Shown: positions 26,078 through 34,920, numbered from the stretch's first letter. The stretch: 64,000 bases of DNA from Micavibrio_A sp964539025 (GCA_964539025.1 CAZIFA010000001.1:1-64000), one strand, 5' to 3'. Numbers and translations are program-made. The notes: generated from the letters alone by a model not told the origin.

Positions 26078-27352
26078 CTAGATCATCTGTTCGTCTTTTT
26101 TGAATTGCGAATGACGCATACGCAAAGATTCGATCCTGTGGGGCGTCAGTTCAGCATGACAGCGGGGGCAAGAAACGCCTTCTTCATATTGTGAAGCTTC
26201 TTTATCACCGGGCTTGAGCGGGAAGCGGCAGCCGTAGCATATGTCATGCACGCCTTCTTCAAGACCATGGCCGACAGCAACGCGGCGGTCGAACACGAAA
26301 CATTCGCCTTCCCATTGCGATTGATCGGCAGGGATGGTTTCAAGATATTTTAAAATGCCACCCTGTAAATGGTAAACTTCTTCGAACCCGTGCGCGAGCA
26401 TATAGGACGACGCTTTTTCACAGCGAATGCCGCCGGTGCAGAACATGGCGATTTTCTTTTGCTTTGCAGGATCGAGCTTTTCGGCAACGAATTTTTTGAA
26501 GTCCGTGAATTTTTGGATATCGGGGTCAATCGCGCCTTTGAATATGCCCACGGCGGTTTCGTAATCGTTGCGCGTGTCGAGCACGGTGACATCCGGATCG
26601 GCGATCAGTTTGTTCCAGTCTTCCGCCGTGACATATTGGCCGACCTGTACGGTCGGGTTGGCCTCGGGCGCCGCCATCGTGATGATTTCTTTTTTGACGC
26701 GCACTTTCATACGCAAGAAAGGCTTGCCGGTGGAGGATGAGTATTTCAACTCACCTGATTTGATGCCGAGCAGGCGATCAAGCAGCGCTATAATGTTGTC
26801 GAGTTTTTCGCCTACGCCCGCGATGGTGCCGTTCACGCCTTCGGGCGCGATCAGCAACGTGCCGTAGATGTCATTTTCCGCACACGCGGCTTTGATTTCG
26901 GCCTGCAGCTTTGGCAGGTCGGTCAGGGCAACGAAACGGTACATCGCGGCAACGGTCCACATGGGGGCTTTTATAGGGGGGGCCTGCGAATTTTGCAACG
27001 ATTCTGCGGCCTCTTTAGCCGCCCGTTTGCGGGCCGCGCGTTTGGCCGACCAGGTCAGCGCCTTTTTCAGCCGCACTTGTTCAGTTCGTTTTTCAGACTC
27101 GTTTTCTTTTCGGATAAAGGTATGAATTTTCTGGATGAATCGCCGGTTGCTTTTCAGGAATGCCTCAAGCCAAGGATCGATTGTCAGGTACATTTCAGGG
27201 TTTTTGATGGCGTTGAGGGAGGAGCGAAGCTTTCCTTTCGCGGTTTTGGTGCCGGTGGATTTGAGCCAAGGTTTTTGGGCTCGGATGCGTTGTGCCTGTG
27301 CCTCGCGGCGTTCGGGGGGCCATGCGGTCTTGCGGGGGTTTTCGTCGGGCAT
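26078..27352 (-). CDS. trhO: tRNA uridine(34) hydroxylase TrhO with an N-terminal extension
   Basis: A 424-residue rhodanese-superfamily protein. Residues from about 133 (MWTVAAMYRFVALTDL) match TrhO/YceA, which hydroxylates U34 of tRNAs: PEGVNGTIAG, the rhodanese active-site loop FCTGGIRCEKAS with the catalytic cysteine, and a C-terminal CYGC...CPRCH zinc-like pair of CxxC motifs. The first 130 residues are extra: a basic helical segment with KPWLKSTGTKTAKGKLRSSLNA, which recurs as a stand-alone small domain in other proteins. The usual family length is about 300 residues. An internal start near 26956 would give the classical protein. Confidence 0.88.
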   Translation of the reverse strand: MPDENPRKTAWPPERREAQAQRIRAQKPWLKSTGTKTAKGKLRSSLNAIKNPEMYLTIDPWLEAFLKSNRRFIQKIHTFIRKENESEKRTEQVRLKKALTWSAKRAARKRAAKEAAESLQNSQAPPIKAPMWTVAAMYRFVALTDLPKLQAEIKAACAENDIYGTLLIAPEGVNGTIAGVGEKLDNIIALLDRLLGIKSGELKYSSSTGKPFLRMKVRVKKEIITMAAPEANPTVQVGQYVTAEDWNKLIADPDVTVLDTRNDYETAVGIFKGAIDPDIQKFTDFKKFVAEKLDPAKQKKIAMFCTGGIRCEKASSYMLAHGFEEVYHLQGGILKYLETIPADQSQWEGECFVFDRRVAVGHGLEEGVHDICYGCRFPLKPGDKEASQYEEGVSCPRCHAELTPHRIESLRMRHSQFKKDEQMI

Positions 27353-27490
27353 AAGTCAACTTAGGACAAAAATCCTATAATGTCAAGATTTTTTTAATGT
27401 CGATATGTGGCACTGAGATTGTATAGATTTTGGTGAATCGCGCATAAGGCCGCGTTGACAGGCGGAAAATCAGGCTGTTAGGCTCTCATC

Positions 27491-28003
27491 ATGTTTGCTC
27501 TGTTTTCATTAAGAACCGACCGGAAATCCTGTATAGCCATGGGCAACCATCCCGAGCTTGGCGAGGACATGGCTTCGATGGTAGTAGAAATTTTCCGCGA
27601 ACAGGCAGATCCCAAAAATCCAGAACCTATTTTCTTTGGTGCATGTGATCATGGCATTGCAATCGATAGAAAAGCAATTGGCGCGTATCACGGCATATTT
27701 GAAAATAATACAGTCGTAGAAGTCAGGGTGCCGTCACTGTCGCTTTTGATCATGGTCGATTTCAACAATCTTGCTCGTTTTACCGATTATACTGGTGATG
27801 AACTTGGCGGTTATTCGGAAGAGTGCGGCATGGCTGATACACCAGAGCTAGAAGATTCAACTTTGACTGCCTTGAAGGCTATTCATACCAATAAGGAAAA
27901 AGATCAGGATCATGTGATCACGCTTGTGCACAGACGCACTGTTGCACTTGCACTGCCGGATCAAAACGACTCGATGTTTCGGGAACCTTCCCCTAGTCTT
28001 TAA
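27491..28003 (+). CDS. hypothetical protein
   Basis: A 170-residue protein without a recognised domain, beginning MFALFSLRTDRKSCIAMGNH. It contains a stretch suggestive of an alpha/beta fold (FFGACDHGIAIDRKAIGAYHGIF, then LSLLIMVDFNNLARF). It has no signal peptide or membrane helix. It stands alone, with AT-rich gaps on both sides, and its codon use is slightly AT-rich. Confidence 0.6.
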   Translation: MFALFSLRTDRKSCIAMGNHPELGEDMASMVVEIFREQADPKNPEPIFFGACDHGIAIDRKAIGAYHGIFENNTVVEVRVPSLSLLIMVDFNNLARFTDYTGDELGGYSEECGMADTPELEDSTLTALKAIHTNKEKDQDHVITLVHRRTVALALPDQNDSMFREPSPSL

Positions 28004-28264
28004 ATTTTTTTGCTGCTTTATCTTGCCGGACAGCGGGCGGTGATGATTTGCATGGCAAAAACCCCTAAGACTCCAAAATCGAAAAAAATACGAGAGTGCC
28101 GGTAGAATATATGGAATTATTTGATTGCACTCAAAATTTATTTTTTATAGTCTTAAAAATAAGAAAATACCAACAGCCAAGCCTGAAACACGCAATGTTT
28201 TCAATAGCATTGCGAACGGGATCGACTTGTTAAACTTTAAGCCTGTTTAAACCGGAGGGAAGTC

Positions 28265-28450
28265 ATGAGCATAAGATCAAAAGGCATAGATTATGATGAA
28301 AGACTGCAAAAATTCCTGACGCAGATTCATATGGTGGAACAAAGCAAACGCAAGAATTTATACGAAATAATGGATATGGTGCCGTTTCGCGACCTCGAAA
28401 CCGCGCTGATGATGGCAACTATGGAGATCGAACCGCGCAGCTATCGTTAA
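28265..28450 (+). CDS. small hypothetical protein
   Basis: A 61-residue helical, methionine-rich protein (MSIRSKGIDYDERLQKFL...) with GGAGGG ahead of its ATG and a strong terminator after it. No family recognised. An isolated single-gene unit; 28004-28264 upstream shows no gene. Confidence 0.6.
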   Translation: MSIRSKGIDYDERLQKFLTQIHMVEQSKRKNLYEIMDMVPFRDLETALMMATMEIEPRSYR

Positions 28451-28470
28451 AGAATAAATGAGGGTGTGAA

Positions 28471-28508
28471 AAAGCCGCGAGGGACAATCCTCTCGCGGCT
28501 TATTATTT
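28471..28508 (+). terminator. rho-independent terminator
   Basis: Stem AAGCCGCGAG / CTCGCGGCTT followed by ATTATTTT. Ends the 61-residue gene. Confidence 0.85.
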
Positions 28509-28511
28509 TCC

Positions 28512-28575
28512 GTTGTCATCCTGAGGGCTTGACCCGAAGGATCTCAGGAGATACTTCGCTGCGCTCAGTATGACA
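28512..28575. repeat. palindromic repeat, GTCATCCTGA family, copy A3
   Basis: GTTGTCATCCTGAGGG at the left and CGCTCAGTATGACA at the right, inner GATCTCAGGAGAT. A diverged copy of the element at 10643. Confidence 0.8.
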
Positions 28576-28578
28576 CCG

Positions 28579-28794
28579 CTACAAACATTTCCCGCCGGCT
28601 TGGGATAGCGGCATGCAGAACAGGCCGCCGTCCTTGCTGTCGGCGTCGGCGAAACAGACGACGGGGTAGCCATCCGGTTTGCAGATGGAATAAAGCCCCT
28701 TCATCGTGAACTGACGTTTGAACGCGCCATCACCGCAGGCGGCGAGCAACGTTAACGAAGATACCGCGATAACGGCGATGAGGATGCGGGCCAT
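28579..28794 (-). CDS. small lipoprotein
   Basis: A 71-residue predicted lipoprotein. The signal peptide ILIAVIAVSSLTLLAAC ends in a lipobox; the mature part has four further cysteines (SICKPDGYPVVCF, GGLFCMPLSQAGGKC), likely disulfide-bonded. Function is unknown. Its ATG overlaps the TAA of the upstream TetR gene (TAATG). Confidence 0.75.
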   Translation of the reverse strand: MARILIAVIAVSSLTLLAACGDGAFKRQFTMKGLYSICKPDGYPVVCFADADSKDGGLFCMPLSQAGGKCL

Positions 28795-29411
28795 TATGCA
28801 GGTGCTCCCAATGCGTTGCGGACCATTTCGACCAGTTTGCGTGAGAATGCCTCATCCAGATTCTGGCCGGACATCAGGCGGAAGATGATCGGGCCCAAGA
28901 TCAGGTCGATCGCGGCCTCAACATCGATGGAATCGCGAAACTGCCCCTCATGTTTGCCTTTGCCGATATAATAGGCGAGGGAGTTGTAACGATCCTGAAA
29001 GAAGTTCTTCACGAGCGCTTTCAAGATTTCGATATCGCCCTGGCATTCGCCGATGATTTCGGCGACGATGCGGCCGTTTTTCCCAGTCAATTGGCGAGAA
29101 AGTTTTTCGATCTGTCCTTTGACGCCTTCGAACGGCACCGAAGCCTGGGGCATAAAGTTCTGGAATCCAGGTTGATTGAACACAGCCTCCATCACGACGG
29201 ATTGTTTGTTCGGCCACCAGCGATAAATCGTGGTTTTTCCAACTCCTGCTTTTTTTGCAATGGCTTCGATGGAAATCTTCGAAACCGACATATGCGTAAG
29301 AAGACGACGCGTTGCGTCTAAAATAGCTCTGCGGCTCTCTTCAGAGCGTGGACGACCCGCCTTGAATTCATGTTCTTGTTCTTGCAATTGTTCTGCGCTC
29401 GGAAGCTGCAT
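28794..29411 (-). CDS. TetR/AcrR family transcriptional regulator
   Basis: A 205-residue regulator. After a 30-residue charged start, the helix-turn-helix is RRAILDATRRLLTHM, ISIEAIAKKAGVGKTTIYRWWPNK, a typical TetR signature with the YRWWP variant of the TetR_C_11-like group. The C-terminal half is helical and presumably ligand-binding. It is followed by the small lipoprotein gene with overlapping codons and faces the ATP-grasp gene across 245 bases, so it may regulate both. Confidence 0.88.
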   Translation of the reverse strand: MQLPSAEQLQEQEHEFKAGRPRSEESRRAILDATRRLLTHMSVSKISIEAIAKKAGVGKTTIYRWWPNKQSVVMEAVFNQPGFQNFMPQASVPFEGVKGQIEKLSRQLTGKNGRIVAEIIGECQGDIEILKALVKNFFQDRYNSLAYYIGKGKHEGQFRDSIDVEAAIDLILGPIIFRLMSGQNLDEAFSRKLVEMVRNALGAPA

Positions 29412-29656
29412 GTGTCGCTCCTTTTCAAGTGTTTCAAGATTTATACGATACGAATGGTTTTATATTAAACGTGCCGCTTCGCGCAATTTGCACGGCATGG
29501 TTATCCACAGATTTGGAGTCTGTTATCGCAAGGGAACCGATAAATCGCTGGAATCATTTGTCAATAATGCACGGCGTGGTTTTTGGTTTGTCAGCCTGTG
29601 ATTTTCATGGGATAACAACAACATCCAAAAGAGATATAAAAAAAGGATAGAGGGTT

Positions 29657-30697
29657 ATGGAAGTCTGGATTCTGTACGGGGACGATGTTGGATCGACCGC
29701 AGACCTTGCGCATGAGGTTCGCCGCTTCAAAGCGGAGGCCGAGCGGCTTGGCATCGATCTGAAAGTCTATAACCCCGCTGATTTCGATTTGATCGTTTCC
29801 GAACACACGCGGGATTCCGTCCTGATCAAGGGCAAGCCCGTGCCGATTCCGGATGTCGTTTATCCTTATTTTAACCACCACGACCATTCCTATTTCAGCC
29901 TAGCCATCGTCCGCCAGTTAGAGCGGATGGGCTGCCTCGTCTACAACACCGCCGAAACCATCGAAAAGGTACGGGACAAGCTGCACACCCATCAGGTTTT
30001 ATGCGAAAGCGGCATCGCCTCGCCGACCACCATGCTGGCCAAATTCCCGGTCAATGAGGATATGGTTGGGATGATAGAACGCACGCTGGGCTTCCCGGTC
30101 GTGGTCAAGACGCTCAAAGGCGCGCTGGGCCTTGGCGTATTTTTGATTGAGGATTCCAAATCGTTCAAGGACCAGATGGATTTGATCGGCCAGACCAGTC
30201 CGGATATTCAGCTTATTTTTCAGGAATTTGTTGAGGCGAGTCGTGGGCGCGATTTGCGCCTGTTCGTCGTCGATAACGAAGTCATCGCCGCGATGGAACG
30301 CCGCGCCAAGGAAGGCGATTTCAAAGCCAATTACAGCAACGGGGGCACGGTGCATGAATTCAAGCCGGGGCAGGATGCAATCGATCTTGCGATCAAAACC
30401 GCCGCCGCGCTCGATATCCAGATCGGCGGGATCGATTTACTGTTTTTGAAAGACGGCGGTTACACGATCTGCGAGGCGAACACATTCCCCGGATTCAAAG
30501 GTTTGGAAAAAGCATCTGGCGTGAACGTGCCCGAAAAGATTTTCAAATCGATGGAACGCCGCCTTGTTGAGTTCAGGAAAGAACGTAAACCCGGCCAAAC
30601 GGTTCCGGTGGATATCCGCAGGCCCGGCCAGACAGCGTTGTCCGTTCTGTACGAGCGCACCAGACGCTGGTTCACCCGCGATAAGAAGGCGGCTTAA
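29657..30697 (+). CDS. RimK-like ATP-grasp ligase
   Basis: A 346-residue ATP-grasp protein in the RimK/glutathione synthetase class. Motifs include KVRDKLHTHQVLCESGIASP (preATP-grasp boundary), GFPVVVKTLKGALGLGVFLIE (ATP loop), FQEFVEASRGRDLRLFVVD, and the metal site IGGIDLLF...CEANTFPGFKGLEKASGVNV. Members attach glutamate or other amino acids to proteins or metabolites; the acceptor is not predictable. No neighbouring ribosomal S6 gene is present. It is divergent to the TetR regulator. Confidence 0.87.
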   Translation: MEVWILYGDDVGSTADLAHEVRRFKAEAERLGIDLKVYNPADFDLIVSEHTRDSVLIKGKPVPIPDVVYPYFNHHDHSYFSLAIVRQLERMGCLVYNTAETIEKVRDKLHTHQVLCESGIASPTTMLAKFPVNEDMVGMIERTLGFPVVVKTLKGALGLGVFLIEDSKSFKDQMDLIGQTSPDIQLIFQEFVEASRGRDLRLFVVDNEVIAAMERRAKEGDFKANYSNGGTVHEFKPGQDAIDLAIKTAAALDIQIGGIDLLFLKDGGYTICEANTFPGFKGLEKASGVNVPEKIFKSMERRLVEFRKERKPGQTVPVDIRRPGQTALSVLYERTRRWFTRDKKAA

Positions 30698-30803
30698 AAT
30701 TCTTCTATTTTCAATGTATTAGGAAATTAGCGGAGAAATATCTTGCGCTAAATTTGGTCGTTATGGTAATGCAGTGCGCATTGGAAACATAAAGGATTTA
30801 AAA

Positions 30804-31196
30804 ATGACCCGCCTTCTCCCCCTGAGTCCCATTCTTGCCGCCGCCGCGATGACGGTTGGTTGTGCCACGAAACCTGAACCACAAGGTGTTGCAACGATAC
30901 TCACATACACGAGTTATCAAACCCTAGAGCCGTCTGTAGATATGATCACGCCCGTGACGGTATATTCTTCCATAGAAGAATGTATAAAAGATGGCACAAA
31001 TATTTTTGAACGCGTTGCTCGCGCACGGTATGACGCGGAGATCAAGGCTATTAACGAAAAAGCAAAAAGTAGTGGCCCGGGAAATTATTTTTTGCCGAGC
31101 GTTGCCCAAGTCTGCGTGGATGTAGGAACCGGAAAGACTGAACAAAATTATGCTGTTGTTCCGGATAGATTGTCTATCCCCCGTTTTGGTAAGTAA
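30804..31196 (+). CDS. hypothetical lipoprotein
   Basis: A 130-residue predicted lipoprotein; MTRLLPLSPILAAAAMTVGC ends in the acylated cysteine. The start at 30804 has AAAGGA upstream. The mature part has two further cysteines (IEECIKDGT and VAQVCVDVG) and no known domain. A 14-bp hairpin follows at 31221. Confidence 0.7.
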   Translation: MTRLLPLSPILAAAAMTVGCATKPEPQGVATILTYTSYQTLEPSVDMITPVTVYSSIEECIKDGTNIFERVARARYDAEIKAINEKAKSSGPGNYFLPSVAQVCVDVGTGKTEQNYAVVPDRLSIPRFGK

Positions 31197-31220
31197 CTTT
31201 TTTATCTCAAACGAAACGTC

Positions 31221-31251
31221 AAGGACTCGGCTTAACCTAAGCCGAGTCCTT
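31221..31251. terminator. bidirectional terminator hairpin
   Basis: A perfect 14-bp stem AAGGACTCGGCTTA / TAAGCCGAGTCCTT with a 3-base loop between two convergent genes. It contains the stop codon of the minus-strand gene (31232). U tracts are short on both sides. Confidence 0.7.
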
Positions 31252-31639
31252 GTCCTTCCAAAATCCGCTCGTATTGCTTTCTGTGATTATAGGCCTCGTC
31301 CACCATTCCTGCGACGGTTTGGAAAATTTCGCGGGCTTCTTCTGGATCGTCTACCGGCCACAGGCTGAGCGCGGTCTTCCATGCGCCTGTTAGGCCATAA
31401 CGGGCATAAAGGTCACCCGTTTTCTTTTCGAAATCCACCATATATGCCGGGCCGGTTCCCCGGTTATGTGTATCTTTGCTTGAAGTATAAAACACGTTAT
31501 AGCGGTTGCCTTCATCTTCGATATGAAGCCAGCCTTTGTGGAAAAATAGCAAATCTCTTCCGAGTTCGTGATGCTCACCGAAACTTGCTAAAGTTTTCAA
31601 TTTTTCAATGGTGCTTAGTGGCGAATGGACATTCGTCAT
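31232..31639 (-). CDS. hypothetical protein
   Basis: A 135-residue cytoplasmic protein starting MTNVHSPLSTIEKLKTL. It has a tryptophan- and tyrosine-rich central segment (HKGWLHIEDEGNRYNVFYTSS, GAWKTALSLWPVD) and no recognised family. The last residues (EGQGLGLG) are encoded by one arm of the terminator hairpin, which may be a late change to the C-terminus. Confidence 0.65.
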   Translation of the reverse strand: MTNVHSPLSTIEKLKTLASFGEHHELGRDLLFFHKGWLHIEDEGNRYNVFYTSSKDTHNRGTGPAYMVDFEKKTGDLYARYGLTGAWKTALSLWPVDDPEEAREIFQTVAGMVDEAYNHRKQYERILEGQGLGLG

Positions 31640-31971
31640 TGTTTTACTCTCCCTGTTATAGTCTTTTTATATTTTTTTAAAGCCTATATCGGGACTGCGT
31701 TTTTGTCAATAAAAACCGCTATGGGGAACGATAAAAGTCTGTATTTATTGGCTTTAAATTACGCTGTCATCCCGACCGGACCCCGGCTTTGAGCCGGGGG
31801 TAGTGGAGGGATCTTTTCATGATCGTTCTACCAAAGATCCCTCGACTACGCTCGGGATGACGAAATGAGTATGTGGTAATACGCGACAAATTTATGAAAT
31901 GATGTTATTGTGATCCATAAGAGATGGGCATTTTTACCATCCGATCGTTTAACATTTCAGGGAGATTAGAC
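31640..31971. other. gene-free gap containing a palindromic repeat
   Basis: No gene is seen. It holds AT-rich sequence and the copy B1 repeat at 31766-31861; the last 60 bases carry the ribosome-binding site (AGGGAG) of the next small gene. Confidence 0.7.
31766..31861. repeat. palindromic repeat, GTCATCCCGA family, copy B1
   Basis: A 96-base element from GTCATCCCGACCGGACC to ACGCTCGGGATGAC. It contains CCCCGGC..GCCGGGG and GGATCTTT..AAAGATCC inner palindromes. It is closely matched by the copy at 47079. Confidence 0.85.
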
Positions 31972-32160
31972 ATGCAAGTAGGTATAGTAAAACTGGGAAA
32001 CTTCACGCTTTTTATGGCTTTTTCTGAAGAGGCAGAGCCAGAACATACGTTCATGGTCAAAAGTGGAGAGCAAACGGATTTGACTCCTGATGTACAAACT
32101 ATGTTGAACATGGGAGCCACAGGCCAGCCTGTGTTTCAAAACATACCAACCGAGCCGTAA
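31972..32160 (+). CDS. small hypothetical protein
   Basis: A 62-residue protein (MQVGIVKLGNFTLFM...) with an AGGGAG ribosome-binding site 8 bases upstream; an earlier in-frame ATG at 31924 lacks one. Rich in Glu/Thr/Met with no recognised family. It lies between two B-type repeats. Confidence 0.5.
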   Translation: MQVGIVKLGNFTLFMAFSEEAEPEHTFMVKSGEQTDLTPDVQTMLNMGATGQPVFQNIPTEP

Positions 32161-32169
32161 TTTTTTTTC

Positions 32170-32286
32170 GTCATCCCGACCGGAGCGAAGCGCAGCGGAG
32201 GGATCTTTGTATGATCCATCTGCCATAGATCCCTCGACTTCCGTCTTCGCCCTGCGGGCTTCGCCGGACGAGACGCTCGGGATAAC
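32170..32286. repeat. palindromic repeat, GTCATCCCGA family, copy B2
   Basis: Starts GTCATCCCGACCGGAGCG and ends ACGCTCGGGATAAC. The right arm is interrupted by about 35 bases, itself palindromic (CTTCGCCCTGCGGGCTTCG), so this copy appears to be a nested insertion. Confidence 0.8.
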
Positions 32287-32298
32287 CAGTTGGGAGAA

Positions 32299-33408
32299 TT
32301 ACCGTGCAAACGATACGGGTGCGGGGTCGATTTCGACGCTGCGTCCGTTTCTGATTTCCATCACCGCCATGCCGCGTTCGACCAATCCTGATTTATTGAA
32401 TCGGATGATGCCGTCCACGCCCGCAAAACCGTTCGGGTTGGTGAGGTTCGCGGCTGTGAAGCCTCCGATTCCGGCGAGCGCGCCTGCAAGCGCCGTGGCG
32501 TCATACGCCATGGAGGCAAGGCGCATTGGTTTGGCGCCGTACGTCGATTGATAACGTGATTCAAATCCCGATCTTGCGCCGGGCGATGGTGCGGCGAACC
32601 ACGCACCGTTCATGTCCGGCATTGATGCGACGCGTGCGTCATCCCACAACCCGGTGCCGAGCTTGCGCGCGGATTTATTCGTGACGCGCGGCAGGATTTG
32701 CGAAAGCGCCTGCCCACCCGCCGGAATGAACACGGCGTCGTAACCGTTCGCATCCGATAAAGCGCGGGAAATGGCGATGCCGGCTTCCTGCGATTCGGAT
32801 TCAAAGCTGCGCGAAGCCATCGTGCCATATTCATCCGTGCCCGTGGCGACGGCGGCGCGTTTCAAACCTTTTTTCGCGGCGTATTGCGCGATGCGTTCCA
32901 CCTGACCGAAGGGCAAAAAGCCCATAATGTAGGTGTTGCCGCCCGCGAGCGTCCAGTCGGTCGAAAAGGCGATGACGTTGACGCCGCTGCCCGACGTTGC
33001 GGATTTCACGGCGCGGACTTCTTCGGCGAAAAGCGGGCCGAGGATCAATTGCGCGCCGCCCTGTAATGCGGCTTGCGCGGCGGTGGATGCGCCCGCGGCG
33101 GTGCCTTGCGTGTCCTGCGGCATCAATTCGAAATTGTCATATCCCATATCGAACACGGCGAGTTGGGCTGCTTGCAGCATCGACTGGCCGACATTGGCGT
33201 TGCTGCCCGATAGCGGCAAAAGCACGGAGACCTTTACCGCCGGTGCATTGTTTTGCGGTGTTATCGCAGGTTGGCCGTAAGAGGAGGTGTCGGACGCGGA
33301 CTGTCCTTGCGACCACGGGCTTTTGCCCGGGCCCGTCACGCACGCGTTCAGCGCCAGCGCAAGAAGGAAAAGGGGGAAAAGGCGACAAAAGCGGTGAAAG
33401 ATGGTCAT
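32299..33408 (-). CDS. penicillin-binding protein activator, LpoA-like lipoprotein
   Basis: A 369-residue lipoprotein with a periplasmic-binding-protein (type 1) fold. The signal LCR..FPLFLLALALNAC ends in a lipobox. The mature domain starts VKVSVLLPLSGSNANVGQSMLQAAQLA and continues with GPLFAEEV, GVNVIAFSTDW and AYDATALAGALA, as in LpoA, the outer-membrane activator of PBP1A. Divergent pairing with rsmI followed by yraN is the classic LpoA (yraM) neighbourhood. Start 33408 is chosen at the signal peptide. Confidence 0.85.
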   Translation of the reverse strand: MTIFHRFCRLFPLFLLALALNACVTGPGKSPWSQGQSASDTSSYGQPAITPQNNAPAVKVSVLLPLSGSNANVGQSMLQAAQLAVFDMGYDNFELMPQDTQGTAAGASTAAQAALQGGAQLILGPLFAEEVRAVKSATSGSGVNVIAFSTDWTLAGGNTYIMGFLPFGQVERIAQYAAKKGLKRAAVATGTDEYGTMASRSFESESQEAGIAISRALSDANGYDAVFIPAGGQALSQILPRVTNKSARKLGTGLWDDARVASMPDMNGAWFAAPSPGARSGFESRYQSTYGAKPMRLASMAYDATALAGALAGIGGFTAANLTNPNGFAGVDGIIRFNKSGLVERGMAVMEIRNGRSVEIDPAPVSFAR

Positions 33409-33450
33409 GCTCCTGATACTCTCATTCGTCATAATTGATCGGCGTTGGAT

Positions 33451-34338
33451 ATGAAATCAGACACTACACAAAAAGAAGGGCGGATGCCACAAGAGGTTTC
33501 ATTGAAACCCGGGCTTTATCTTGTCCCCACGCCGATCGGCAATTTGCGGGATTTGAGTTTCCGCGCGCTGGACATTCTGGCGGGTGTCGATCTGATCGTG
33601 TGCGAAGATACGCGCGTCACGGGAAAATTGCTCAAAGCCTTCGGCCTTAAAAAACCCATGCGCGTTTACAACGATCATTCGGGCGAGCGTGAGCGAAACC
33701 ATATCATCAAAGTGATAGAGGAAGGGGAATCCGTTGCGCTGTGTTCGGATGCCGGAACGCCGATGATTTCCGATCCGGGTTATAAACTCGTCCGCCATGT
33801 GATAGCCGAGGGGCATGAAATCACGGCGCTGCCCGGCGCGAATGCGATTTTGCCTGCGCTGCAACTTTCGGGGCTGCCTTGCGATTCGTTCAGTTTTATC
33901 GGATTTTTGCCCGCACGTTCCGGTCCGCGCAAAACGCTGCTCGAAAAATGGAAAGAACGTCCGGGCACGTTGATCTGTTATGAAACCGCGCCGCGCCTTG
34001 AAGAAAGCCTCAAAGACATTAAAAAAGTTTTGGGCGATCGTCCCGCCGCCATTGCGCGTGAGCTTACCAAGCTTTATGAAGAAGTGCGCAGGGATCGTGT
34101 CTCTGTATTGCTCGAAGCCATCGAAAAAGACGGACCGCCCAAGGGCGAGATTGTGTTGATTATCGGTGAAAATAAAAGCGGCGATGGGGACGATTCCAAC
34201 GCCACCATCGAAAAACAATTGATGCAGGCGTTGAAAACATTGTCCGTGCGTGATGCGGCGGAACTGGTTGCGGGCGCGACGGGCAAACCGAAAAAAGCAA
34301 TTTATATGCTGGCGTTGAAGTTGTCGGGGAAGGCATAA
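33451..34338 (+). CDS. rsmI: 16S rRNA (cytidine(1402)-2'-O)-methyltransferase
   Basis: A 295-residue tetrapyrrole-methylase-fold enzyme that 2'-O-methylates C1402 of 16S rRNA in the decoding centre. Motifs: LYLVPTPIGNLRDLSFRAL, DLIVCEDTRVTGKLL, NDHSGERERNHI, ALCSDAGTPMISDPGYKLVR and TALPGANAILPALQLSGLP, all RsmI hallmarks. ATG 33451 is used; a TTG lies two codons upstream. It is divergent to the LpoA-like gene and precedes yraN. Confidence 0.95.
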   Translation: MKSDTTQKEGRMPQEVSLKPGLYLVPTPIGNLRDLSFRALDILAGVDLIVCEDTRVTGKLLKAFGLKKPMRVYNDHSGERERNHIIKVIEEGESVALCSDAGTPMISDPGYKLVRHVIAEGHEITALPGANAILPALQLSGLPCDSFSFIGFLPARSGPRKTLLEKWKERPGTLICYETAPRLEESLKDIKKVLGDRPAAIARELTKLYEEVRRDRVSVLLEAIEKDGPPKGEIVLIIGENKSGDGDDSNATIEKQLMQALKTLSVRDAAELVAGATGKPKKAIYMLALKLSGKA

Positions 34339-34347
34339 CCCTTTTCT

Positions 34348-34433
34348 GTCATCCCGACCGAAGCGAAGCGCAGCGGAGGGATCTATGCACTTTGGATCAA
34401 GGCCAAAGATCCCTCGGCTTCGCTCGGGATGAC
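34348..34433. repeat. palindromic repeat, GTCATCCCGA family, copy B3
   Basis: GTCATCCCGACCGAAGCGAAG at the left, TTCGCTCGGGATGAC at the right, inner GGATC..GATCC and CTTTGG/CCAAAG. It separates rsmI and yraN. Confidence 0.85.
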
Positions 34434-34447
34434 ATTGGTGGTATTGA

Positions 34448-34807
34448 ATGAGCGACAAAAAGAAAAAAACCTACGATCACGGAATCATGGCCGAAGGGGC
34501 GGCGGAATTATTTTTGCGCGCCAAGGGATTCCAGATTCTCGGGCGGCGCTACAAAACCCCGGTAGGCGAGGTCGATCTTATCGCGCTGGACGACAAATAT
34601 CTGGTGTTTATCGAAGTGAAGGGGCGGCCGAGTATCGACGAAGCGTTATTTTCCATCACACCGCGCATGAAGGCACGGATTATGGAGGCCGCAGGCCATT
34701 TTATCGCCGCAAACCCGCAATATAGCAATCATCCCATGCGGTTCGACGTGATGGCCGTTAAGCTGCCCTTTGCCATCCGCCACCTTGAAAACGCGTTTAT
34801 GGAATAA
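34448..34807 (+). CDS. yraN: YraN family protein (UPF0102)
   Basis: A 119-residue protein with the restriction-endonuclease-like core of UPF0102: GRRYKTPVGEVDLIALD, then YLVFIEVKGRPS, the E-x-D-(I)-x-x-EVK site. Function is not established. The position behind rsmI supports the assignment. Confidence 0.9.
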   Translation: MSDKKKKTYDHGIMAEGAAELFLRAKGFQILGRRYKTPVGEVDLIALDDKYLVFIEVKGRPSIDEALFSITPRMKARIMEAAGHFIAANPQYSNHPMRFDVMAVKLPFAIRHLENAFME

Positions 34808-34808
34808 T

Positions 34809-34920
34809 TTTTGAATCGCAAAGCCGCGAAGACGCAAAGCTTTCCTCTTTTTTAATTTTAATGTCATCCTTCGCTTCGCTCAGGATGACAATGGTAAGCT
34901 TTGCGGCTTTGCGATTCAAA
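34809..34920. repeat. nested inverted repeat
   Basis: The outer arms are TTTGAATCGCAAAGCC...GCAAAGCTT (from 34809) and AAGCTTTGCGGCTTTGCG...TTCAAA (34896-34920). The left arm has an 8-base insertion GCGAAGAC. Inside lies a short A-type repeat (34862-34890: TGTCATCC..GGATGACA). One element appears to have inserted within another. Confidence 0.7.

Noticed and set aside
29501..29509. TTATCCACA, a perfect DnaA box upstream of the ATP-grasp gene
   Set aside because: It is a single site with no neighbouring boxes, AT-rich unwinding region or origin-linked genes, so it is not treated as an origin.
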